Shown here piece by piece: positions 37,160-46,487 of a stretch of 64,000 bases of DNA. The stretch is from contig CAYRNF010000008.1 in the NCBI GenBank assembly GCA_964425695.1, forward strand, positions 62,001 through 126,000. Direction: 5' to 3'. The position numbers were made by a program, and so were the translations under genes. The first letter of the stretch is position 1. The number at the start of each line of letters is the position of its first letter. Under the pieces are notes generated by a model, which saw nothing but the letters and a program-made list of their open reading frames with translations, did no database searches and was not told the origin of the DNA. Source of the stretch: JAKPBU01 sp964425695 (GTDB lineage Bacteria; Pseudomonadota; Gammaproteobacteria; Xanthomonadales; Xanthomonadaceae).

Positions 37160-38143
37160 TCAGGCTCGGGCGAAGTCGAACGCCAGCACGTCGGCGATCT
37201 TCGACGCGTGCAGCAGCCCCATGAGCAGCCGGTCCACGCCCAGCGCCACGCCGGCGCAGGCCGGCATGCCGGCGGCGAGCGCAGACAGCAGGCGGCCGTC
37301 CGCCGGCACCGCCGCATCGCCGCGCGCCGCGCGCCGGTGCAGGTCGCGCTGGAAGCGGCTGACCTGTTGCGCCGCGTCGGTGAGTTCGTGGTAACCGTTG
37401 GCCAGTTCCAACGGCCCCAAGTACAGCTCGAAGCGCTCGGCGACCGCGTCCGCGCCGCTGCCGCGGATGCGCGCCAGCGCGCATTGCGAGGCGGGATAGT
37501 CGTGCACGGCGAGCATCGCGTCGACCGCGAAGGCCGGCTGCAGCCGGTGGGTCATGAGCAGGTCCAGCCAGTCGTCGCGCTCCAGGCCGGCCGGATCGAT
37601 CCGCACATCGCCCAGCGCCGCGCGCAGGGCGTCGTCGGTGGCGGTGAACGGATCCAGGCCCAGCGCCTGGCGATACAGGTCGCGATAGGTCACCACGCGC
37701 AGAGATGCCTCCCGCCCCACCAGCGCCAGCGCGGCGCGGACCAGTTCGGCGGTTTCGTCGATCAGCCGCCGGTGGTCCCACCCGACCCGGTACCACTCGA
37801 GCATGGTGAACTCGGGGTTGTGGCGGCCGCCGGCTTCGCCATCGCGGAACACGCGGCCCAGCTCGTAGCAGTCGCCGATGCCCGCCGCCAGCAGGCGCTT
37901 GAGCGAGAACTCCGGCGAGGTGCGCAGCCAGCGCGTGCGCGGTGCGCCGTCGGTGCGCCCGGAAAACTCCAGCGAGAACGAGGCGATGTTGGGGTCGGTA
38001 TTGCCGGCCACGGACAGCACCGGGGTTTCCACTTCCAGCACGCCGCGCGCCGCGAAGAAGCCGCGTATGGTCGCGTTCAGGCGCGCGCGCAGGCGCAGCG
38101 CCTCCAGCGGGCCACTGGGCTGCCAATCGCTCACGATGCCCAC
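37160..38143 (-). CDS. epmA: EF-P-(R)-beta-lysine ligase EpmA
   Basis: 327 residues, the normal length. A truncated class II lysyl-tRNA synthetase lacking the anticodon-binding domain: the motif 2 region is FRDGEAGGRHNPEFTMLEWYR and motif 3 GVALGVDRLLMGLLHA. It attaches (R)-beta-lysine to a lysine of elongation factor P, relieving ribosome stalling at polyproline stretches. EF-P itself and EpmB are not in this window. An intrinsic terminator ends the transcript. Confidence 0.95.
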   Translation of the reverse strand: MGIVSDWQPSGPLEALRLRARLNATIRGFFAARGVLEVETPVLSVAGNTDPNIASFSLEFSGRTDGAPRTRWLRTSPEFSLKRLLAAGIGDCYELGRVFRDGEAGGRHNPEFTMLEWYRVGWDHRRLIDETAELVRAALALVGREASLRVVTYRDLYRQALGLDPFTATDDALRAALGDVRIDPAGLERDDWLDLLMTHRLQPAFAVDAMLAVHDYPASQCALARIRGSGADAVAERFELYLGPLELANGYHELTDAAQQVSRFQRDLHRRAARGDAAVPADGRLLSALAAGMPACAGVALGVDRLLMGLLHASKIADVLAFDFARA

Positions 38144-38151
38144 TTCCGTGC

Positions 38152-38230
38152 TGCAGGCGCGGCTTTTACCGCGAGAGCGCTCCCTCCGCTGATTGCGGGG
38201 AAAAGCTCGCGGCTGAAGCCGTTCCTGCGA
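38152..38230. repeat. REP-like inverted repeat between epmA and ligA
   Basis: Left arm about 38152-38176 (GCAGGCGCGGCTTTTACCGCG) and right arm 38207-38230 (CGCGGCTGAAGCCGTTCCTG) are diverged members of the family whose perfect copy is at 40476-40554. It fills most of the 106-base gap. Confidence 0.7.
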
Positions 38231-38249
38231 GGCATGTGGGGGCGTCGAA

Positions 38250-40463
38250 TCACGCGTGCCCGGCCAGGAAGGCCACCAGCTTCGCTTCGTCCCAGATCTC
38301 GATGCCCAGCTCCTGCGCCTTGGCCAGCTTGCTGCCGGCGGCTTCGCCGGCGACCACGATGGACGTCTTCTTCGACACGCTGCCGGACACCTTGGCGCCC
38401 AGCGCTTCGAGCCGGTCGCCGGCCTCGTCGCGGCTCATGGACGCCAGCGCCCCGGTCAGCACCACGGTCTTGCCCGACAGCGGGCCTTCGGCCGAGCGCC
38501 GGGGCGCGCCTTCGGGCCACTTGACGCCCGCGGCCTGCAGCGCGGCGATGACCTCGCGGTTGTGCGGCTGGGCGAAGAAGTGCGCGATGCGCGCGGCGAC
38601 GACGGGTCCGACGTCGGGCACCTGCTTCAGCGCCTCCTCGTCCGCATCCATCAGCGGCTGCAGCGCGCCGAAATGGCGCGCCAGGATTTTGGCCGTGGAT
38701 TCGCCCACGTCGCGGATGCCCAGCGCGTACAGCACGCGTTCCAGCGTGGTGTCCTTGCTGGCGCGGATCGCGGCCACCAGGTTGTCCGCCCACTTGGTGG
38801 CGATCTTGCCCGGCTTCGGCGTTTCCGGAACGGCCCCGGTCGCGTCCGCAGCGGCCGTCTCGCGCTCGTCGGCCCGGCGCTTCATCTCGACGAAGTCGCC
38901 CACCGTCAGCGCGTAGAGATCCGCCACGGTGCGCACGTAGTCGAACTCGACCAGCGCCATGATCAGCCGCTCGCCCAGGCCCTCGATATCCATCGCGCGG
39001 CGCGAGGCGAAATGGAACAGCGCCTGCACGCGTTGCGCCGGGCAGTACAGGCCGCCGGTGCAGCGTGCGACGACCTCGCCTTCCTCGCGCTCCACCGCCG
39101 AACCGCAATCCGGGCAGGTCGCGGGCAGCTGGTACGGGGGATGCACGGGTTCGCCGCGCGCTTCCAGCGGCCTGCGCTCCTGGATCACGCGCACCACTTC
39201 CGGGATCACGTCGCCGGCGCGGCGCACGATCACCGTATCGCCCACGCGCACGTCGAGCCGCGCGACCTGGTCGGCGTTGTGCAGCGTGGCGCGGGTGACG
39301 GTCACCCCGCCCACGTGCACCGGCGCCATCAGTACCCACGGCGTCACCGCGCCGGTGCGGCCCACGTTGACCTCGATGGATTCGACGGTGGTGGCCTCCT
39401 CCTGCGCGGGGAACTTGTGCGCCAGCGCCCAGCGCGGCGCGCGCGAGACGAAGCCCATGGCGCGCTGCTGGTCGTACCGGTCGAGCTTGTAGACCACGCC
39501 GTCGATGTCGAACGGCAGCGCGTCGCGGCGCGCGCCGGTGCGCCGGTAGTAGTCGAGGATCCCCGCAACGCCGCGCACGGTCTCGATCTCGCGGCTGACC
39601 GGCAGGCCGAGATCGCGCAGCCAGGCGAGGGTCTGCGAATGGGTCGGCGGCAGGCGCGCCTCCGCGCCTGCCCCAAACGCGACTTCGCCCAGCGCATACG
39701 CGTAGAACGCGAGTGGCCGCTGCGCGGTGACGCGCGGGTCCAGCTGGCGCAGCGAGCCGGCGGCGCCGTTGCGCGGATTGGCCATGGGCTTGTCGCCGCG
39801 TTCGCGGGCGGCCTGGTTCCAGCGCTCGAACGCGGCCTTGGGCATGAACACTTCGCCGCGGACTTCGAGGACGGCGGGAATCGGGATCGGCGAACCCGCG
39901 TTCGGCAGCTCGGCAGCGGCACGCTTCGCGCCTTTGCGCGCAGCCGGTTCCGGATCGCCAGCGACGCCTGCCAGCGCGCGATCGCGCAGCCGCAGCGGAA
40001 TGGACTTCACCGTGCGCAGGTTCGCGGTGACGTCCTCGCCGCTGGCGCCGTCGCCGCGGGTCGCGCCGCGGACGAAGCGGCCAAGCTCGTAGCGCAGGCT
40101 GATCGCCAGCCCGTCCAGCTTGGGTTCGGCGGAGAACGCCGGGTCGTCATCGCCGGTTTCCCTGGCGATGCGGTCGACGAAGGCCTGCACTTCCTCGTCG
40201 CTGAAGGCGTTGGACAGCGACAGCATCGGCACCGCGTGCGGCACCGTGGCGAACTTGCCGGACGGCGCGTCGCCGACGCGCTGGGTGGGCGAATCCGGAT
40301 CGGCCAGGTCGGGATGCTCGGCTTCCAGCGCCTCTAGTTCGCGCAGCAGCCGGTCGTACTCCGCGTCCGGGATGTCCGGCTCGTCGAGCACGTGGTAGCG
40401 GTGGTTGGCGTCGTCGATGCGGCGACGCAGCGCTTCGATGCGGGCGGCGGGGGTGGTCGGCAT
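38250..40463 (-). CDS. ligA: NAD+-dependent DNA ligase LigA
   Basis: 737 residues, longer than E. coli LigA (671). The adenylated lysine is Lys115 in FSAEPKLDGLAI. Order: Ia domain, adenylation domain, OB fold, four-cysteine zinc finger (CPDCGSAVEREEGEVVARC, then YCPAQR), helix-hairpin-helix repeats, and a C-terminal BRCT domain (LSGKTVVLTGALASMSRDEAG). An extra segment of about 35 residues rich in Ala/Arg/Lys sits in the adenylation domain before LEVRGEVFM, and a second insertion (DERETAAADATGAVPET) precedes the helix-hairpin-helix region; these explain the excess length. It seals nicks in replication and repair. smc-zipA-ligA is an order I associate with this family. Confidence 0.96.
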   Translation of the reverse strand: MPTTPAARIEALRRRIDDANHRYHVLDEPDIPDAEYDRLLRELEALEAEHPDLADPDSPTQRVGDAPSGKFATVPHAVPMLSLSNAFSDEEVQAFVDRIARETGDDDPAFSAEPKLDGLAISLRYELGRFVRGATRGDGASGEDVTANLRTVKSIPLRLRDRALAGVAGDPEPAARKGAKRAAAELPNAGSPIPIPAVLEVRGEVFMPKAAFERWNQAARERGDKPMANPRNGAAGSLRQLDPRVTAQRPLAFYAYALGEVAFGAGAEARLPPTHSQTLAWLRDLGLPVSREIETVRGVAGILDYYRRTGARRDALPFDIDGVVYKLDRYDQQRAMGFVSRAPRWALAHKFPAQEEATTVESIEVNVGRTGAVTPWVLMAPVHVGGVTVTRATLHNADQVARLDVRVGDTVIVRRAGDVIPEVVRVIQERRPLEARGEPVHPPYQLPATCPDCGSAVEREEGEVVARCTGGLYCPAQRVQALFHFASRRAMDIEGLGERLIMALVEFDYVRTVADLYALTVGDFVEMKRRADERETAAADATGAVPETPKPGKIATKWADNLVAAIRASKDTTLERVLYALGIRDVGESTAKILARHFGALQPLMDADEEALKQVPDVGPVVAARIAHFFAQPHNREVIAALQAAGVKWPEGAPRRSAEGPLSGKTVVLTGALASMSRDEAGDRLEALGAKVSGSVSKKTSIVVAGEAAGSKLAKAQELGIEIWDEAKLVAFLAGHA

Positions 40464-40475
40464 CGAAGGATTCTA

Positions 40476-40554
40476 TGTAGGAGCGGCTTCAGCCGCGAGC
40501 CTTTCGACGTCGTGCGATTCTGTGCAAGCGCGCGCGGCTGAAGCCGCTCCTACA
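40476..40554. repeat. Perfect REP-like inverted repeat between ligA and zipA
   Basis: The 22-base arms at 40476-40497 (begins TGTAGGAGCGGCTTC) and 40533-40554 are perfect inverted copies, separated by 35 bases. It lies between the ligA start and zipA stop. Each arm contains GGCTTCAGCC, so it could form small internal hairpins as well as the large stem. Confidence 0.9.
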
Positions 40555-40572
40555 TCCGGCAACAGCGCGACT

Positions 40573-41313
40573 TCACCAGCGCGCAGGCTTGCCGGGGGCG
40601 ATCTCGCGCTCGCGGTCGTAGGCGCGCATTTCCTCGCGCAGGTGCTGCACGCGCTGCCGGCCCAGGGCATTGCGCTGCTCGTCCAGCAGCACGCCGTCGA
40701 GCAGTTCGGCCATGCGCTCCGCGGCCGGCTGCAGCATCTCCCACGCATCCAGCGCCGGCACCGGCGCGGGCAGTGTCAGGAAGAAGGCGATGGCCGGGGT
40801 TTCCAGGGTCTGGATCTCGGACATCTCGAAGCTGCCGGGCTTCTTGACGTTCGCCACGCTGAACACCGGGCCGCGCTCGGGGTGGCCCTGCACCAGGCGA
40901 TGGAAGACGTTCATGTGGCCGTAGGTCAGGCCCGCCTTCTCGGCGGCGACCACGATGTCCGGCCCGCGCAGGGTGCGCCCGGCCCGCGCGGCGATGTACA
41001 GGGTAATGATCTTGTCGAAGTCTTCAGTGGCGCGCTTGCCCAGCTCGCTGTTGGGCTGCACCGCGCCCACCGTCTGGTCGAGCAGGTCGAGCTCGGACTG
41101 CACGGCCGCGTCGCCCACCGCGTCGGCGTCGGCCAGCTCGCTTTCCAGCTGCGCGCCCAGCGTCGGTTCCATGCGGCCGGCCTCGCCCCGCGCCCTGCCC
41201 TCCGTGCGCAGGCCCTGGGCGGGCTTGCGCGGACGGCCGAAGAACCAGATGGCGGCCATCAGCAACAGGCCGGCGACGACGATCCCGATACGCAGCAGCC
41301 AGATGTCGGTCAT
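40573..41313 (-). CDS. zipA: Cell division protein ZipA
   Basis: 246 residues from the ATG at 41313 (GGAG site upstream). One N-terminal membrane helix (WLLRIGIVVAGLLLMAAIWF, about residues 4-23) anchors it facing the cytoplasm; a short charged linker follows, unusually short compared with E. coli ZipA. The C-terminal FtsZ-binding fold spans about residues 100-235 (IITLYIAARAGRTLRGPDIV, HMNVFHRLVQ, FSVANVKKPGSFE, IAFFLTLPAPV). It tethers FtsZ rings to the membrane. Downstream of smc and upstream of ligA. Confidence 0.92.
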   Translation of the reverse strand: MTDIWLLRIGIVVAGLLLMAAIWFFGRPRKPAQGLRTEGRARGEAGRMEPTLGAQLESELADADAVGDAAVQSELDLLDQTVGAVQPNSELGKRATEDFDKIITLYIAARAGRTLRGPDIVVAAEKAGLTYGHMNVFHRLVQGHPERGPVFSVANVKKPGSFEMSEIQTLETPAIAFFLTLPAPVPALDAWEMLQPAAERMAELLDGVLLDEQRNALGRQRVQHLREEMRAYDREREIAPGKPARW

Positions 41314-41509
41314 GAGTAGCTCCGGTGCGATGGCCAGGGTTTTCGGATCAACGCGAAACTCGTGTGTGGATCGATTGCGGACACAGCAAGCGGCGAGCAG
41401 CGGAGGAACGTTGCAGCCCGCTCGCGGACGCGGGCGTCCCGACCGGCGCGCGCGAACCAAGGCATGACGCGCATCGGCCGCCGTGCCCCGTGTTCCCGCT
41501 CCCCGCGCC

Positions 41510-44500
41510 TCACGCGGCGCCGGCCAGCCTTGCCGCCTCGGCCAGGTCCACCGACACCAGGCGGCTGACGCCGGGCTCGCGCATGGTAACGCCCGACAGC
41601 TGTTCCGCCGCCTCCATGGTGGCCTTGTTGTGCGAGACGAACAGGAACTGCACGTGCTCGCTCATCTCCTTCACCATGTTGGTGAAGCGGCCCACGTTGG
41701 CCTCGTCCAGCGGCGCGTCCACCTCGTCGAGCAGGCAGAACGGCGCGGGGTTGAGGCGGAAGATCGCGAAGACCAGCGCCACCGCGGTCATCGCCTTCTC
41801 GCCGCCGGACAGCAGCGAGATGTTCGACACGCGCTTGCCCGGCGGGCGCGCCATGATCGCCACGCCGGTGTCGAGCAGGTCCTCTCCGGTGAGCTCCAGG
41901 TACGCGTGGCCGCCGCCGAACAGGCGGGGGTACAGCTCCTGCACGCCCGAGTTGACCCGGTCGAAGGTGTCCTTGAAACGGCCGCGCGTCTCGCGGTCGA
42001 TCTTGCGGATCGCGTCTTCCAGCGTTTCCAGCGCGGTGGTCAGGTCGGTGTGCTGCGAATCCAGGTAGTCCTTGCGCTGCTCGGCCTCGGCGTGCTCGCT
42101 GATCGCGGCCAGGTTCACCGGCTCGAGGCGGCGCAGCCGCGCATCCAGGTCGGCGACGGCCTTTTCCCACACGGCCACGTCGGCGTCGTCGGGCAGCGCG
42201 TTGACCACGTCGTCCATGGCGAAGCCGGCCTGCACCACCGCATCGCCGAGCTGGCCGGCGCGGATCGCCAGCGCCTGCTGGTCCAGCCTGCGCTGGCCGA
42301 TCCGGTCGCGCTGCACCACGGCCTGCTCGTCGCGGTGCTGGCGGGTCTGCTCGAGTTCGCGCAGTTCGTGGTCAATGCCTTCCAGCGCCGCGCGCGCCTC
42401 GCCCAGCGCCTTTTCGCTGACCACGCGCTGCTCCAGCGCGCTTTGGTGCTCGGCCTCCAGCGCCTGCACTGGCGAGTCGCCGTCGGCCAGCTGGCTGGCC
42501 AGTTCCCCCAGGCGGCTGTCCAGCTGGCCGCGCTGGCTGCCCATGCGCTCCAGGGCCTGGGCCAGGGCCACCACCTGCGCGCGCTGCGATTCCAGGGTGA
42601 GCGCCAGCGCGTGCGCGGCGTCGCGCGACTCGCGTGCGGCGCTGCGTGCGCTGTCGCGCGCTTCGGCCAGCGCGATGCGTTCGGCTTCCAGCGCACGGCG
42701 CGTCTGTTCCAGTTCCGCCATGCGCGACACGGCGGTCTCCAGGCGCGCGCGGGCTTCGCGAGCCTGGGTGCCGGCGGTGGAGATCGCCTCGGCGAGCTGC
42801 GCGGTTTCCGCTTCGATCCGGGCGATGCGCGCGCGCGCCGAATCCAGTCGGCCCTGCCCGCTCTGCAGCTGGCCGGCCAGTTCGGACACGCTGCGATGGG
42901 CCATGTACAGCGCGCGCTGCGCGTCTTCGCGCTGCTGCTCCGCCGCCAGCGCGCGGTCGCGCCATGCGGAGACGCCGCGCTCCAGTTCCTGCTCGCGGTG
43001 CTGCAGCTGCTCGATCTCGGTGCGCAGCGACTGGATTTCCTTCTCGCGCAGCAGGGCGCCCTGCTTGGCCGCGCTGGAGCGCACCACGCGCACCCAGCCC
43101 GCGCCCAGGCGCGCGCCGTCGCGGGTGATCACCGACTCGTCCGGGGACAGCTGCGCCTGCAGCGCGCGCGCGGCCGGCAGGTCCTCGGCCGTGTGCAGCT
43201 TGGCCAGCATGCGGCGGATCGGCAGCGGCCCCTGCACCCGGGCGGCCAGCGAGGTGGGCGCGAAGTCCGCGCTGCCGGTTTCGGAGGCGACCAGCGTCAG
43301 CCGGCCCTCGCGCAGGTCTCCCAGTGCTTCGACCAGCGCCTCGGGCGAGTCCACCAGCACGCCTTCGATCATCTGCCCCAGCGCGCTTTCCACCGCCGCT
43401 TCCCAGCCCGGCTCCACGGACAGCGACGCGCCCACGCGCGCGGCGGAATCCAGGCCGCGCGCGCGCAGCCATTCCACCGCGGCGCCCTGCTCCTGGCCCA
43501 GCGCGGCGTGCTGCAGGGTCTCCAGCGACGACAGGCGGCCGCGCTTCTCCTGCGCGGCCTTGCGGACCTCGGCCAGTTCGGCCTGCGAACGGCGGATGTC
43601 GTCCTGCAGCGCCTGCACGGCCTGCTTGCGGGTTTCCACGTCCGCGGCCAGCCCGTCCAGCCCGGTCTTCTGCGCATCGTGCCGGGCCTGCAGGTCGGCA
43701 AAGGCACCGGCCAGGGCGTCCAGGTCGAAGCCGGCGCGTTCGGCGGCCAGGGCCTCGCGGCGGCGATCGGCGTCCAGGGATTGCCGGTCGAGGTAATCGA
43801 CCCGCGTGCGCTCCACGTCGCCGGCGCGCGCCGCTTCGCTCTGCTCGCGGCTGTGCGCGTCCCAGCGCTGCTGCCAGTCGGCCAGGGCCGCCTCGGCTTC
43901 GCGCAGGGCCGACTGGCGCGCGTCGTCGTCGCCCTTGATCTGGGCCAGCTGCGGTTCGGCGCCGGCGATGGCCTCGCGCAGCTGGGACAGCCGCGCCTCG
44001 TCCACGCTGATGTGGCTGCCCAGTTCGGCCAGCGCGGTCTGCGCCTCGTCGCGGGCGCGCTGCAGGCGCGCGGACAGGTCGCGCTGGTGGGCGATCTGCT
44101 GCTCGATGCGGGCCAGCGCCCCACCGACTTCGTAGCTTGCGGCCTGGGCCTTGTTGAGAGCTTCAGCCGCTTCCTCGCGGCGTACGCGGCCGGTCTCGAT
44201 GCGGGCCTCGGCCTCGCGCTGCTCGGCGATGAGCTGCTGCAGGCGCGTTTCTTCCTGCGAGAGCTTCTCGCGCAGGCCCTGCAGCTGCGCGTCCAGGCCG
44301 CGGAATTCCAGCGCCTTCCACTGCGCGTCCTTGACCTTGCGCTCGGCCTGGATCTGGGTGTATTGCTCGGCCTGGCGCGCCTGGCGGGCCAGGTGGTTGA
44401 GCTGCTTGCCGATCTCGTCGCGCAGGTCGTTGAGGCGGTCCAGGTTCTCGCGCGTGTGGCGGATCCGGGTCTCGGTCTCCTTGCGGCGCTCCTTGTACTT

Positions 44501-45013
44501 GGAGATGCCGGCGGCTTCCTCCAGGTACACGCGCAGGTCCTCGGGCCGGGCCTCGATGATCTGGCTGATCATCCCCTGCTCGATGATCGAATAGCTGCGC
44601 GGCCCCAGGCCGGTGCCCAGGAACAGGTCGGTGATGTCGCGGCGGCGGCACTTGGCGCCGTTGAGGTAGTAGCTGCTCTGGCCGTCGCGGCCCACGGTGC
44701 GCTTCACCGAGATCTCGTTGAAGGCGGCGTACTCGCCGGTGATCGCGTGGTCGGAATTGTCGAAGACCAGCTCGACCGTGGCCTGCGACACCGGCTTGCG
44801 CGCGGTGGAGCCGGAGAAGATCACGTCGGTGGCGCTGTCGCCGCGCAGGCGGCTGGCGGTGCTTTCGCCCATGACCCAGCGGACCGCGTCGATGATGTTG
44901 GACTTGCCGCAGCCGTTGGGGCCGACCACGCCGGTCATGTTGGTCGGCAGGTGCAGCGTGGTGGGATCGACGAAGGACTTGAAGCCGGACAGCTTGATCG
45001 TGGACAGGCGCAT
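41510..45013 (-). CDS. smc: Chromosome segregation protein SMC
   Basis: 1167 residues starting MRLSTIKLSGFKSF; the ATG at 45013 is chosen because the upstream extension is Pro/Arg/Gly-rich and not homologous. N-terminal ATPase half with Walker A GPNGCGKSN (Lys37), long coiled coil, hinge at about 505-660 (VEWLRARGLDS, RVGASLSVEPGWEAAVESALGQ), second coiled coil, and C-terminal half with the signature and Walker B in LLSGGEKAMTAVAL and FCLLDEVDAPLDEANVGRF. Condensin-like DNA loop organiser with ScpA/ScpB, which are not in the window. Confidence 0.96.
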   Translation of the reverse strand: MRLSTIKLSGFKSFVDPTTLHLPTNMTGVVGPNGCGKSNIIDAVRWVMGESTASRLRGDSATDVIFSGSTARKPVSQATVELVFDNSDHAITGEYAAFNEISVKRTVGRDGQSSYYLNGAKCRRRDITDLFLGTGLGPRSYSIIEQGMISQIIEARPEDLRVYLEEAAGISKYKERRKETETRIRHTRENLDRLNDLRDEIGKQLNHLARQARQAEQYTQIQAERKVKDAQWKALEFRGLDAQLQGLREKLSQEETRLQQLIAEQREAEARIETGRVRREEAAEALNKAQAASYEVGGALARIEQQIAHQRDLSARLQRARDEAQTALAELGSHISVDEARLSQLREAIAGAEPQLAQIKGDDDARQSALREAEAALADWQQRWDAHSREQSEAARAGDVERTRVDYLDRQSLDADRRREALAAERAGFDLDALAGAFADLQARHDAQKTGLDGLAADVETRKQAVQALQDDIRRSQAELAEVRKAAQEKRGRLSSLETLQHAALGQEQGAAVEWLRARGLDSAARVGASLSVEPGWEAAVESALGQMIEGVLVDSPEALVEALGDLREGRLTLVASETGSADFAPTSLAARVQGPLPIRRMLAKLHTAEDLPAARALQAQLSPDESVITRDGARLGAGWVRVVRSSAAKQGALLREKEIQSLRTEIEQLQHREQELERGVSAWRDRALAAEQQREDAQRALYMAHRSVSELAGQLQSGQGRLDSARARIARIEAETAQLAEAISTAGTQAREARARLETAVSRMAELEQTRRALEAERIALAEARDSARSAARESRDAAHALALTLESQRAQVVALAQALERMGSQRGQLDSRLGELASQLADGDSPVQALEAEHQSALEQRVVSEKALGEARAALEGIDHELRELEQTRQHRDEQAVVQRDRIGQRRLDQQALAIRAGQLGDAVVQAGFAMDDVVNALPDDADVAVWEKAVADLDARLRRLEPVNLAAISEHAEAEQRKDYLDSQHTDLTTALETLEDAIRKIDRETRGRFKDTFDRVNSGVQELYPRLFGGGHAYLELTGEDLLDTGVAIMARPPGKRVSNISLLSGGEKAMTAVALVFAIFRLNPAPFCLLDEVDAPLDEANVGRFTNMVKEMSEHVQFLFVSHNKATMEAAEQLSGVTMREPGVSRLVSVDLAEAARLAGAA

Positions 45014-45160
45014 GCGCGTCTTGGGGTTCCCGTCTGCGCCCGGGCGTGTGCCGTTGCGCGTGGCTGAGGTGGTGCTGGGGCGGAATCGCGTCGCCGGGGC
45101 CACGGCCAGGCGCCTGGTCCGGAACGCAAACGGCCTGCGCGAAGGCCGGCCGGACGGGGC

Positions 45161-45166
45161 AGTATA
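45161..45166 (-). promoter_or_regulatory. Possible -10 element of smc
   Basis: TATACT on the minus strand, about 148 bases before the smc ATG; the -35 region is weak. Confidence 0.35.
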
Positions 45167-45214
45167 GCCATCCGCCCGGGGCCCGCCTCCCCGGCGAGCC
45201 GCCCAAAACGGGGG

Positions 45215-46339
45215 CTAGGCGGGCAGCCGCTGCCCGGTGGTGCCGTCGAAGACGTGCAGGTGCTGCGGCGCAACGCGCAGCGGCAGAGTCCCGCCCGGGG
45301 GCGGCAGCGGCAGATCGGGCGCGAAGCGCGCCACCAGGGGATGCGGCCCCAGGCGCAGGTGGGCGTAGGTGTCGCTGCCCACCGGTTCGAGCACTTCCAG
45401 CCGCGGCGCGAACCCCGACGCCGCAGGATCCGGCGCGACGCGTTCGGGCAGCAGGTGCTCGGGCCGGATGCCCACGGCGACGTCGCGCCCCACCCAATCG
45501 ACGGGCACGTCCAGCGCGGCCAGCGGCACGCGCAGCGGTGCCGCGCCATCGCCGTCCGCGCCGGGGTGAAGGACCAGGGCCAGCCCGTCGTCGCGCACCA
45601 GGCGCCCGCGCAGCACGTTCATCGCCGGACTGCCCAGGAAGGTGGCCACGAACAGATTCGCCGGGCGCTCGTACAGCGCCATGGGGGTGTCGATCTGCTG
45701 GATGCGGCCTTCGTGCAGCACCGCGATGCGCTGGCCCAGGGTCATGGCTTCGACCTGGTCGTGGGTCACGTACAGCATGGTGGTGCCCAGGCGCCGGTGC
45801 AGGCGCGCGATCTCCACGCGGGTGCTGGCGCGCAGCCGGGCGTCCAGGTTGGACAGCGGCTCGTCCAGCAGGAACACCTGCGGCTTGCGGACCAGCGCAC
45901 GGCCCAGCGCCACGCGCTGGCGCTGGCCGCCGGACAGCTGGGCGGGCAGCCGGTCCAGCACGCCTTCCAGCTCGAGCAGCGCGGCCGCCTCGCGCACCTG
46001 CGCATCGCGCCGCGCGCGGTCCAGGCCGCGCATCTGCAGGGCGAAGCCCAGGTTCTGCGCCACCGTCATGTGCGGATACAGGGCGTAGCTCTGGAACACC
46101 ATCGCGATGTCGCGATCCTTCGGCGCCACGTCGTTGACCACGCGGTCGCCGATGCGCAGCGTCCCGGAGGTGATCGGCTCCAGGCCGGCGACCATGCGCA
46201 GCAGGGTGGACTTGCCACAACCCGAGGGCCCCACCAGCACCAGCAGCTCGCCGTCGGCGACCTCGAAGCTGGCGCCATGCACGGCCACGTGGCCGTTCGC
46301 ATAGACCTTCCGCACCTGCTGCAGCGCAACGCCCGCCAT
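45215..46339 (-). CDS. Carbohydrate ABC transporter ATP-binding protein (MsmK/UgpC/MalK type)
   Basis: 374 residues; the ATG at 46339 follows a near-perfect ribosome site GGGAGGTGG. Walker A GPSGCGKST (Lys43), signature LSGGQRQR (135-142), Walker B VFLLDEPLSNLD, and H-loop YVTHDQVEAM. The C-terminal third (about 240-374) is the MalK-type regulatory TOBE domain (VGIRPEHLLPE). Such ATPases serve one or several sugar importers. No permease is beside it; the two sugar permeases and the binding protein are about 8 kb away on the same strand, so this is the likely ATPase partner. It is divergent from the GH1 gene across a LacI-type operator. Confidence 0.93.
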   Translation of the reverse strand: MAGVALQQVRKVYANGHVAVHGASFEVADGELLVLVGPSGCGKSTLLRMVAGLEPITSGTLRIGDRVVNDVAPKDRDIAMVFQSYALYPHMTVAQNLGFALQMRGLDRARRDAQVREAAALLELEGVLDRLPAQLSGGQRQRVALGRALVRKPQVFLLDEPLSNLDARLRASTRVEIARLHRRLGTTMLYVTHDQVEAMTLGQRIAVLHEGRIQQIDTPMALYERPANLFVATFLGSPAMNVLRGRLVRDDGLALVLHPGADGDGAAPLRVPLAALDVPVDWVGRDVAVGIRPEHLLPERVAPDPAASGFAPRLEVLEPVGSDTYAHLRLGPHPLVARFAPDLPLPPPGGTLPLRVAPQHLHVFDGTTGQRLPA

Positions 46340-46412
46340 GCCACCTCCCGGAAGCCCAGTGCCGCGACGCGGTCGCCCGCGCCTTGCGGCTGCAATCGCA
46401 CACACGCTGCGA

Positions 46413-46436
46413 TATTCTCGCATGTAAGCGTTTACA
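46413..46436 (+). promoter_or_regulatory. LacI-type operator with a candidate -10 box upstream of the GH1 gene
   Basis: TGTAAGCGTTTACA at 46423-46436 is a near-perfect 14-base palindrome (TGTAA-GCGT-TTACA), close to the TGTAARCGYTTACA consensus of LacI/GalR-family sites. A TATTCT-like -10 at 46413-46418 ends four bases upstream, so the operator would sit over the transcription start, a repressor position. The region is shared by the divergent ATPase gene. No LacI-family gene is in the window. Confidence 0.65.
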
Positions 46437-46487
46437 CGAAACCGTGCGGACGCGCTCCGCATCGATTGCGTCCGGAACGGAAAGCCA

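Noticed and set aside
41483..45067. A 1194-codon open frame opposite smc on the plus strand
   Set aside because: Antisense shadow; amino acid composition is dominated by Arg, Ala, Gln, Leu and Gly and has no motif, while smc is unambiguous.
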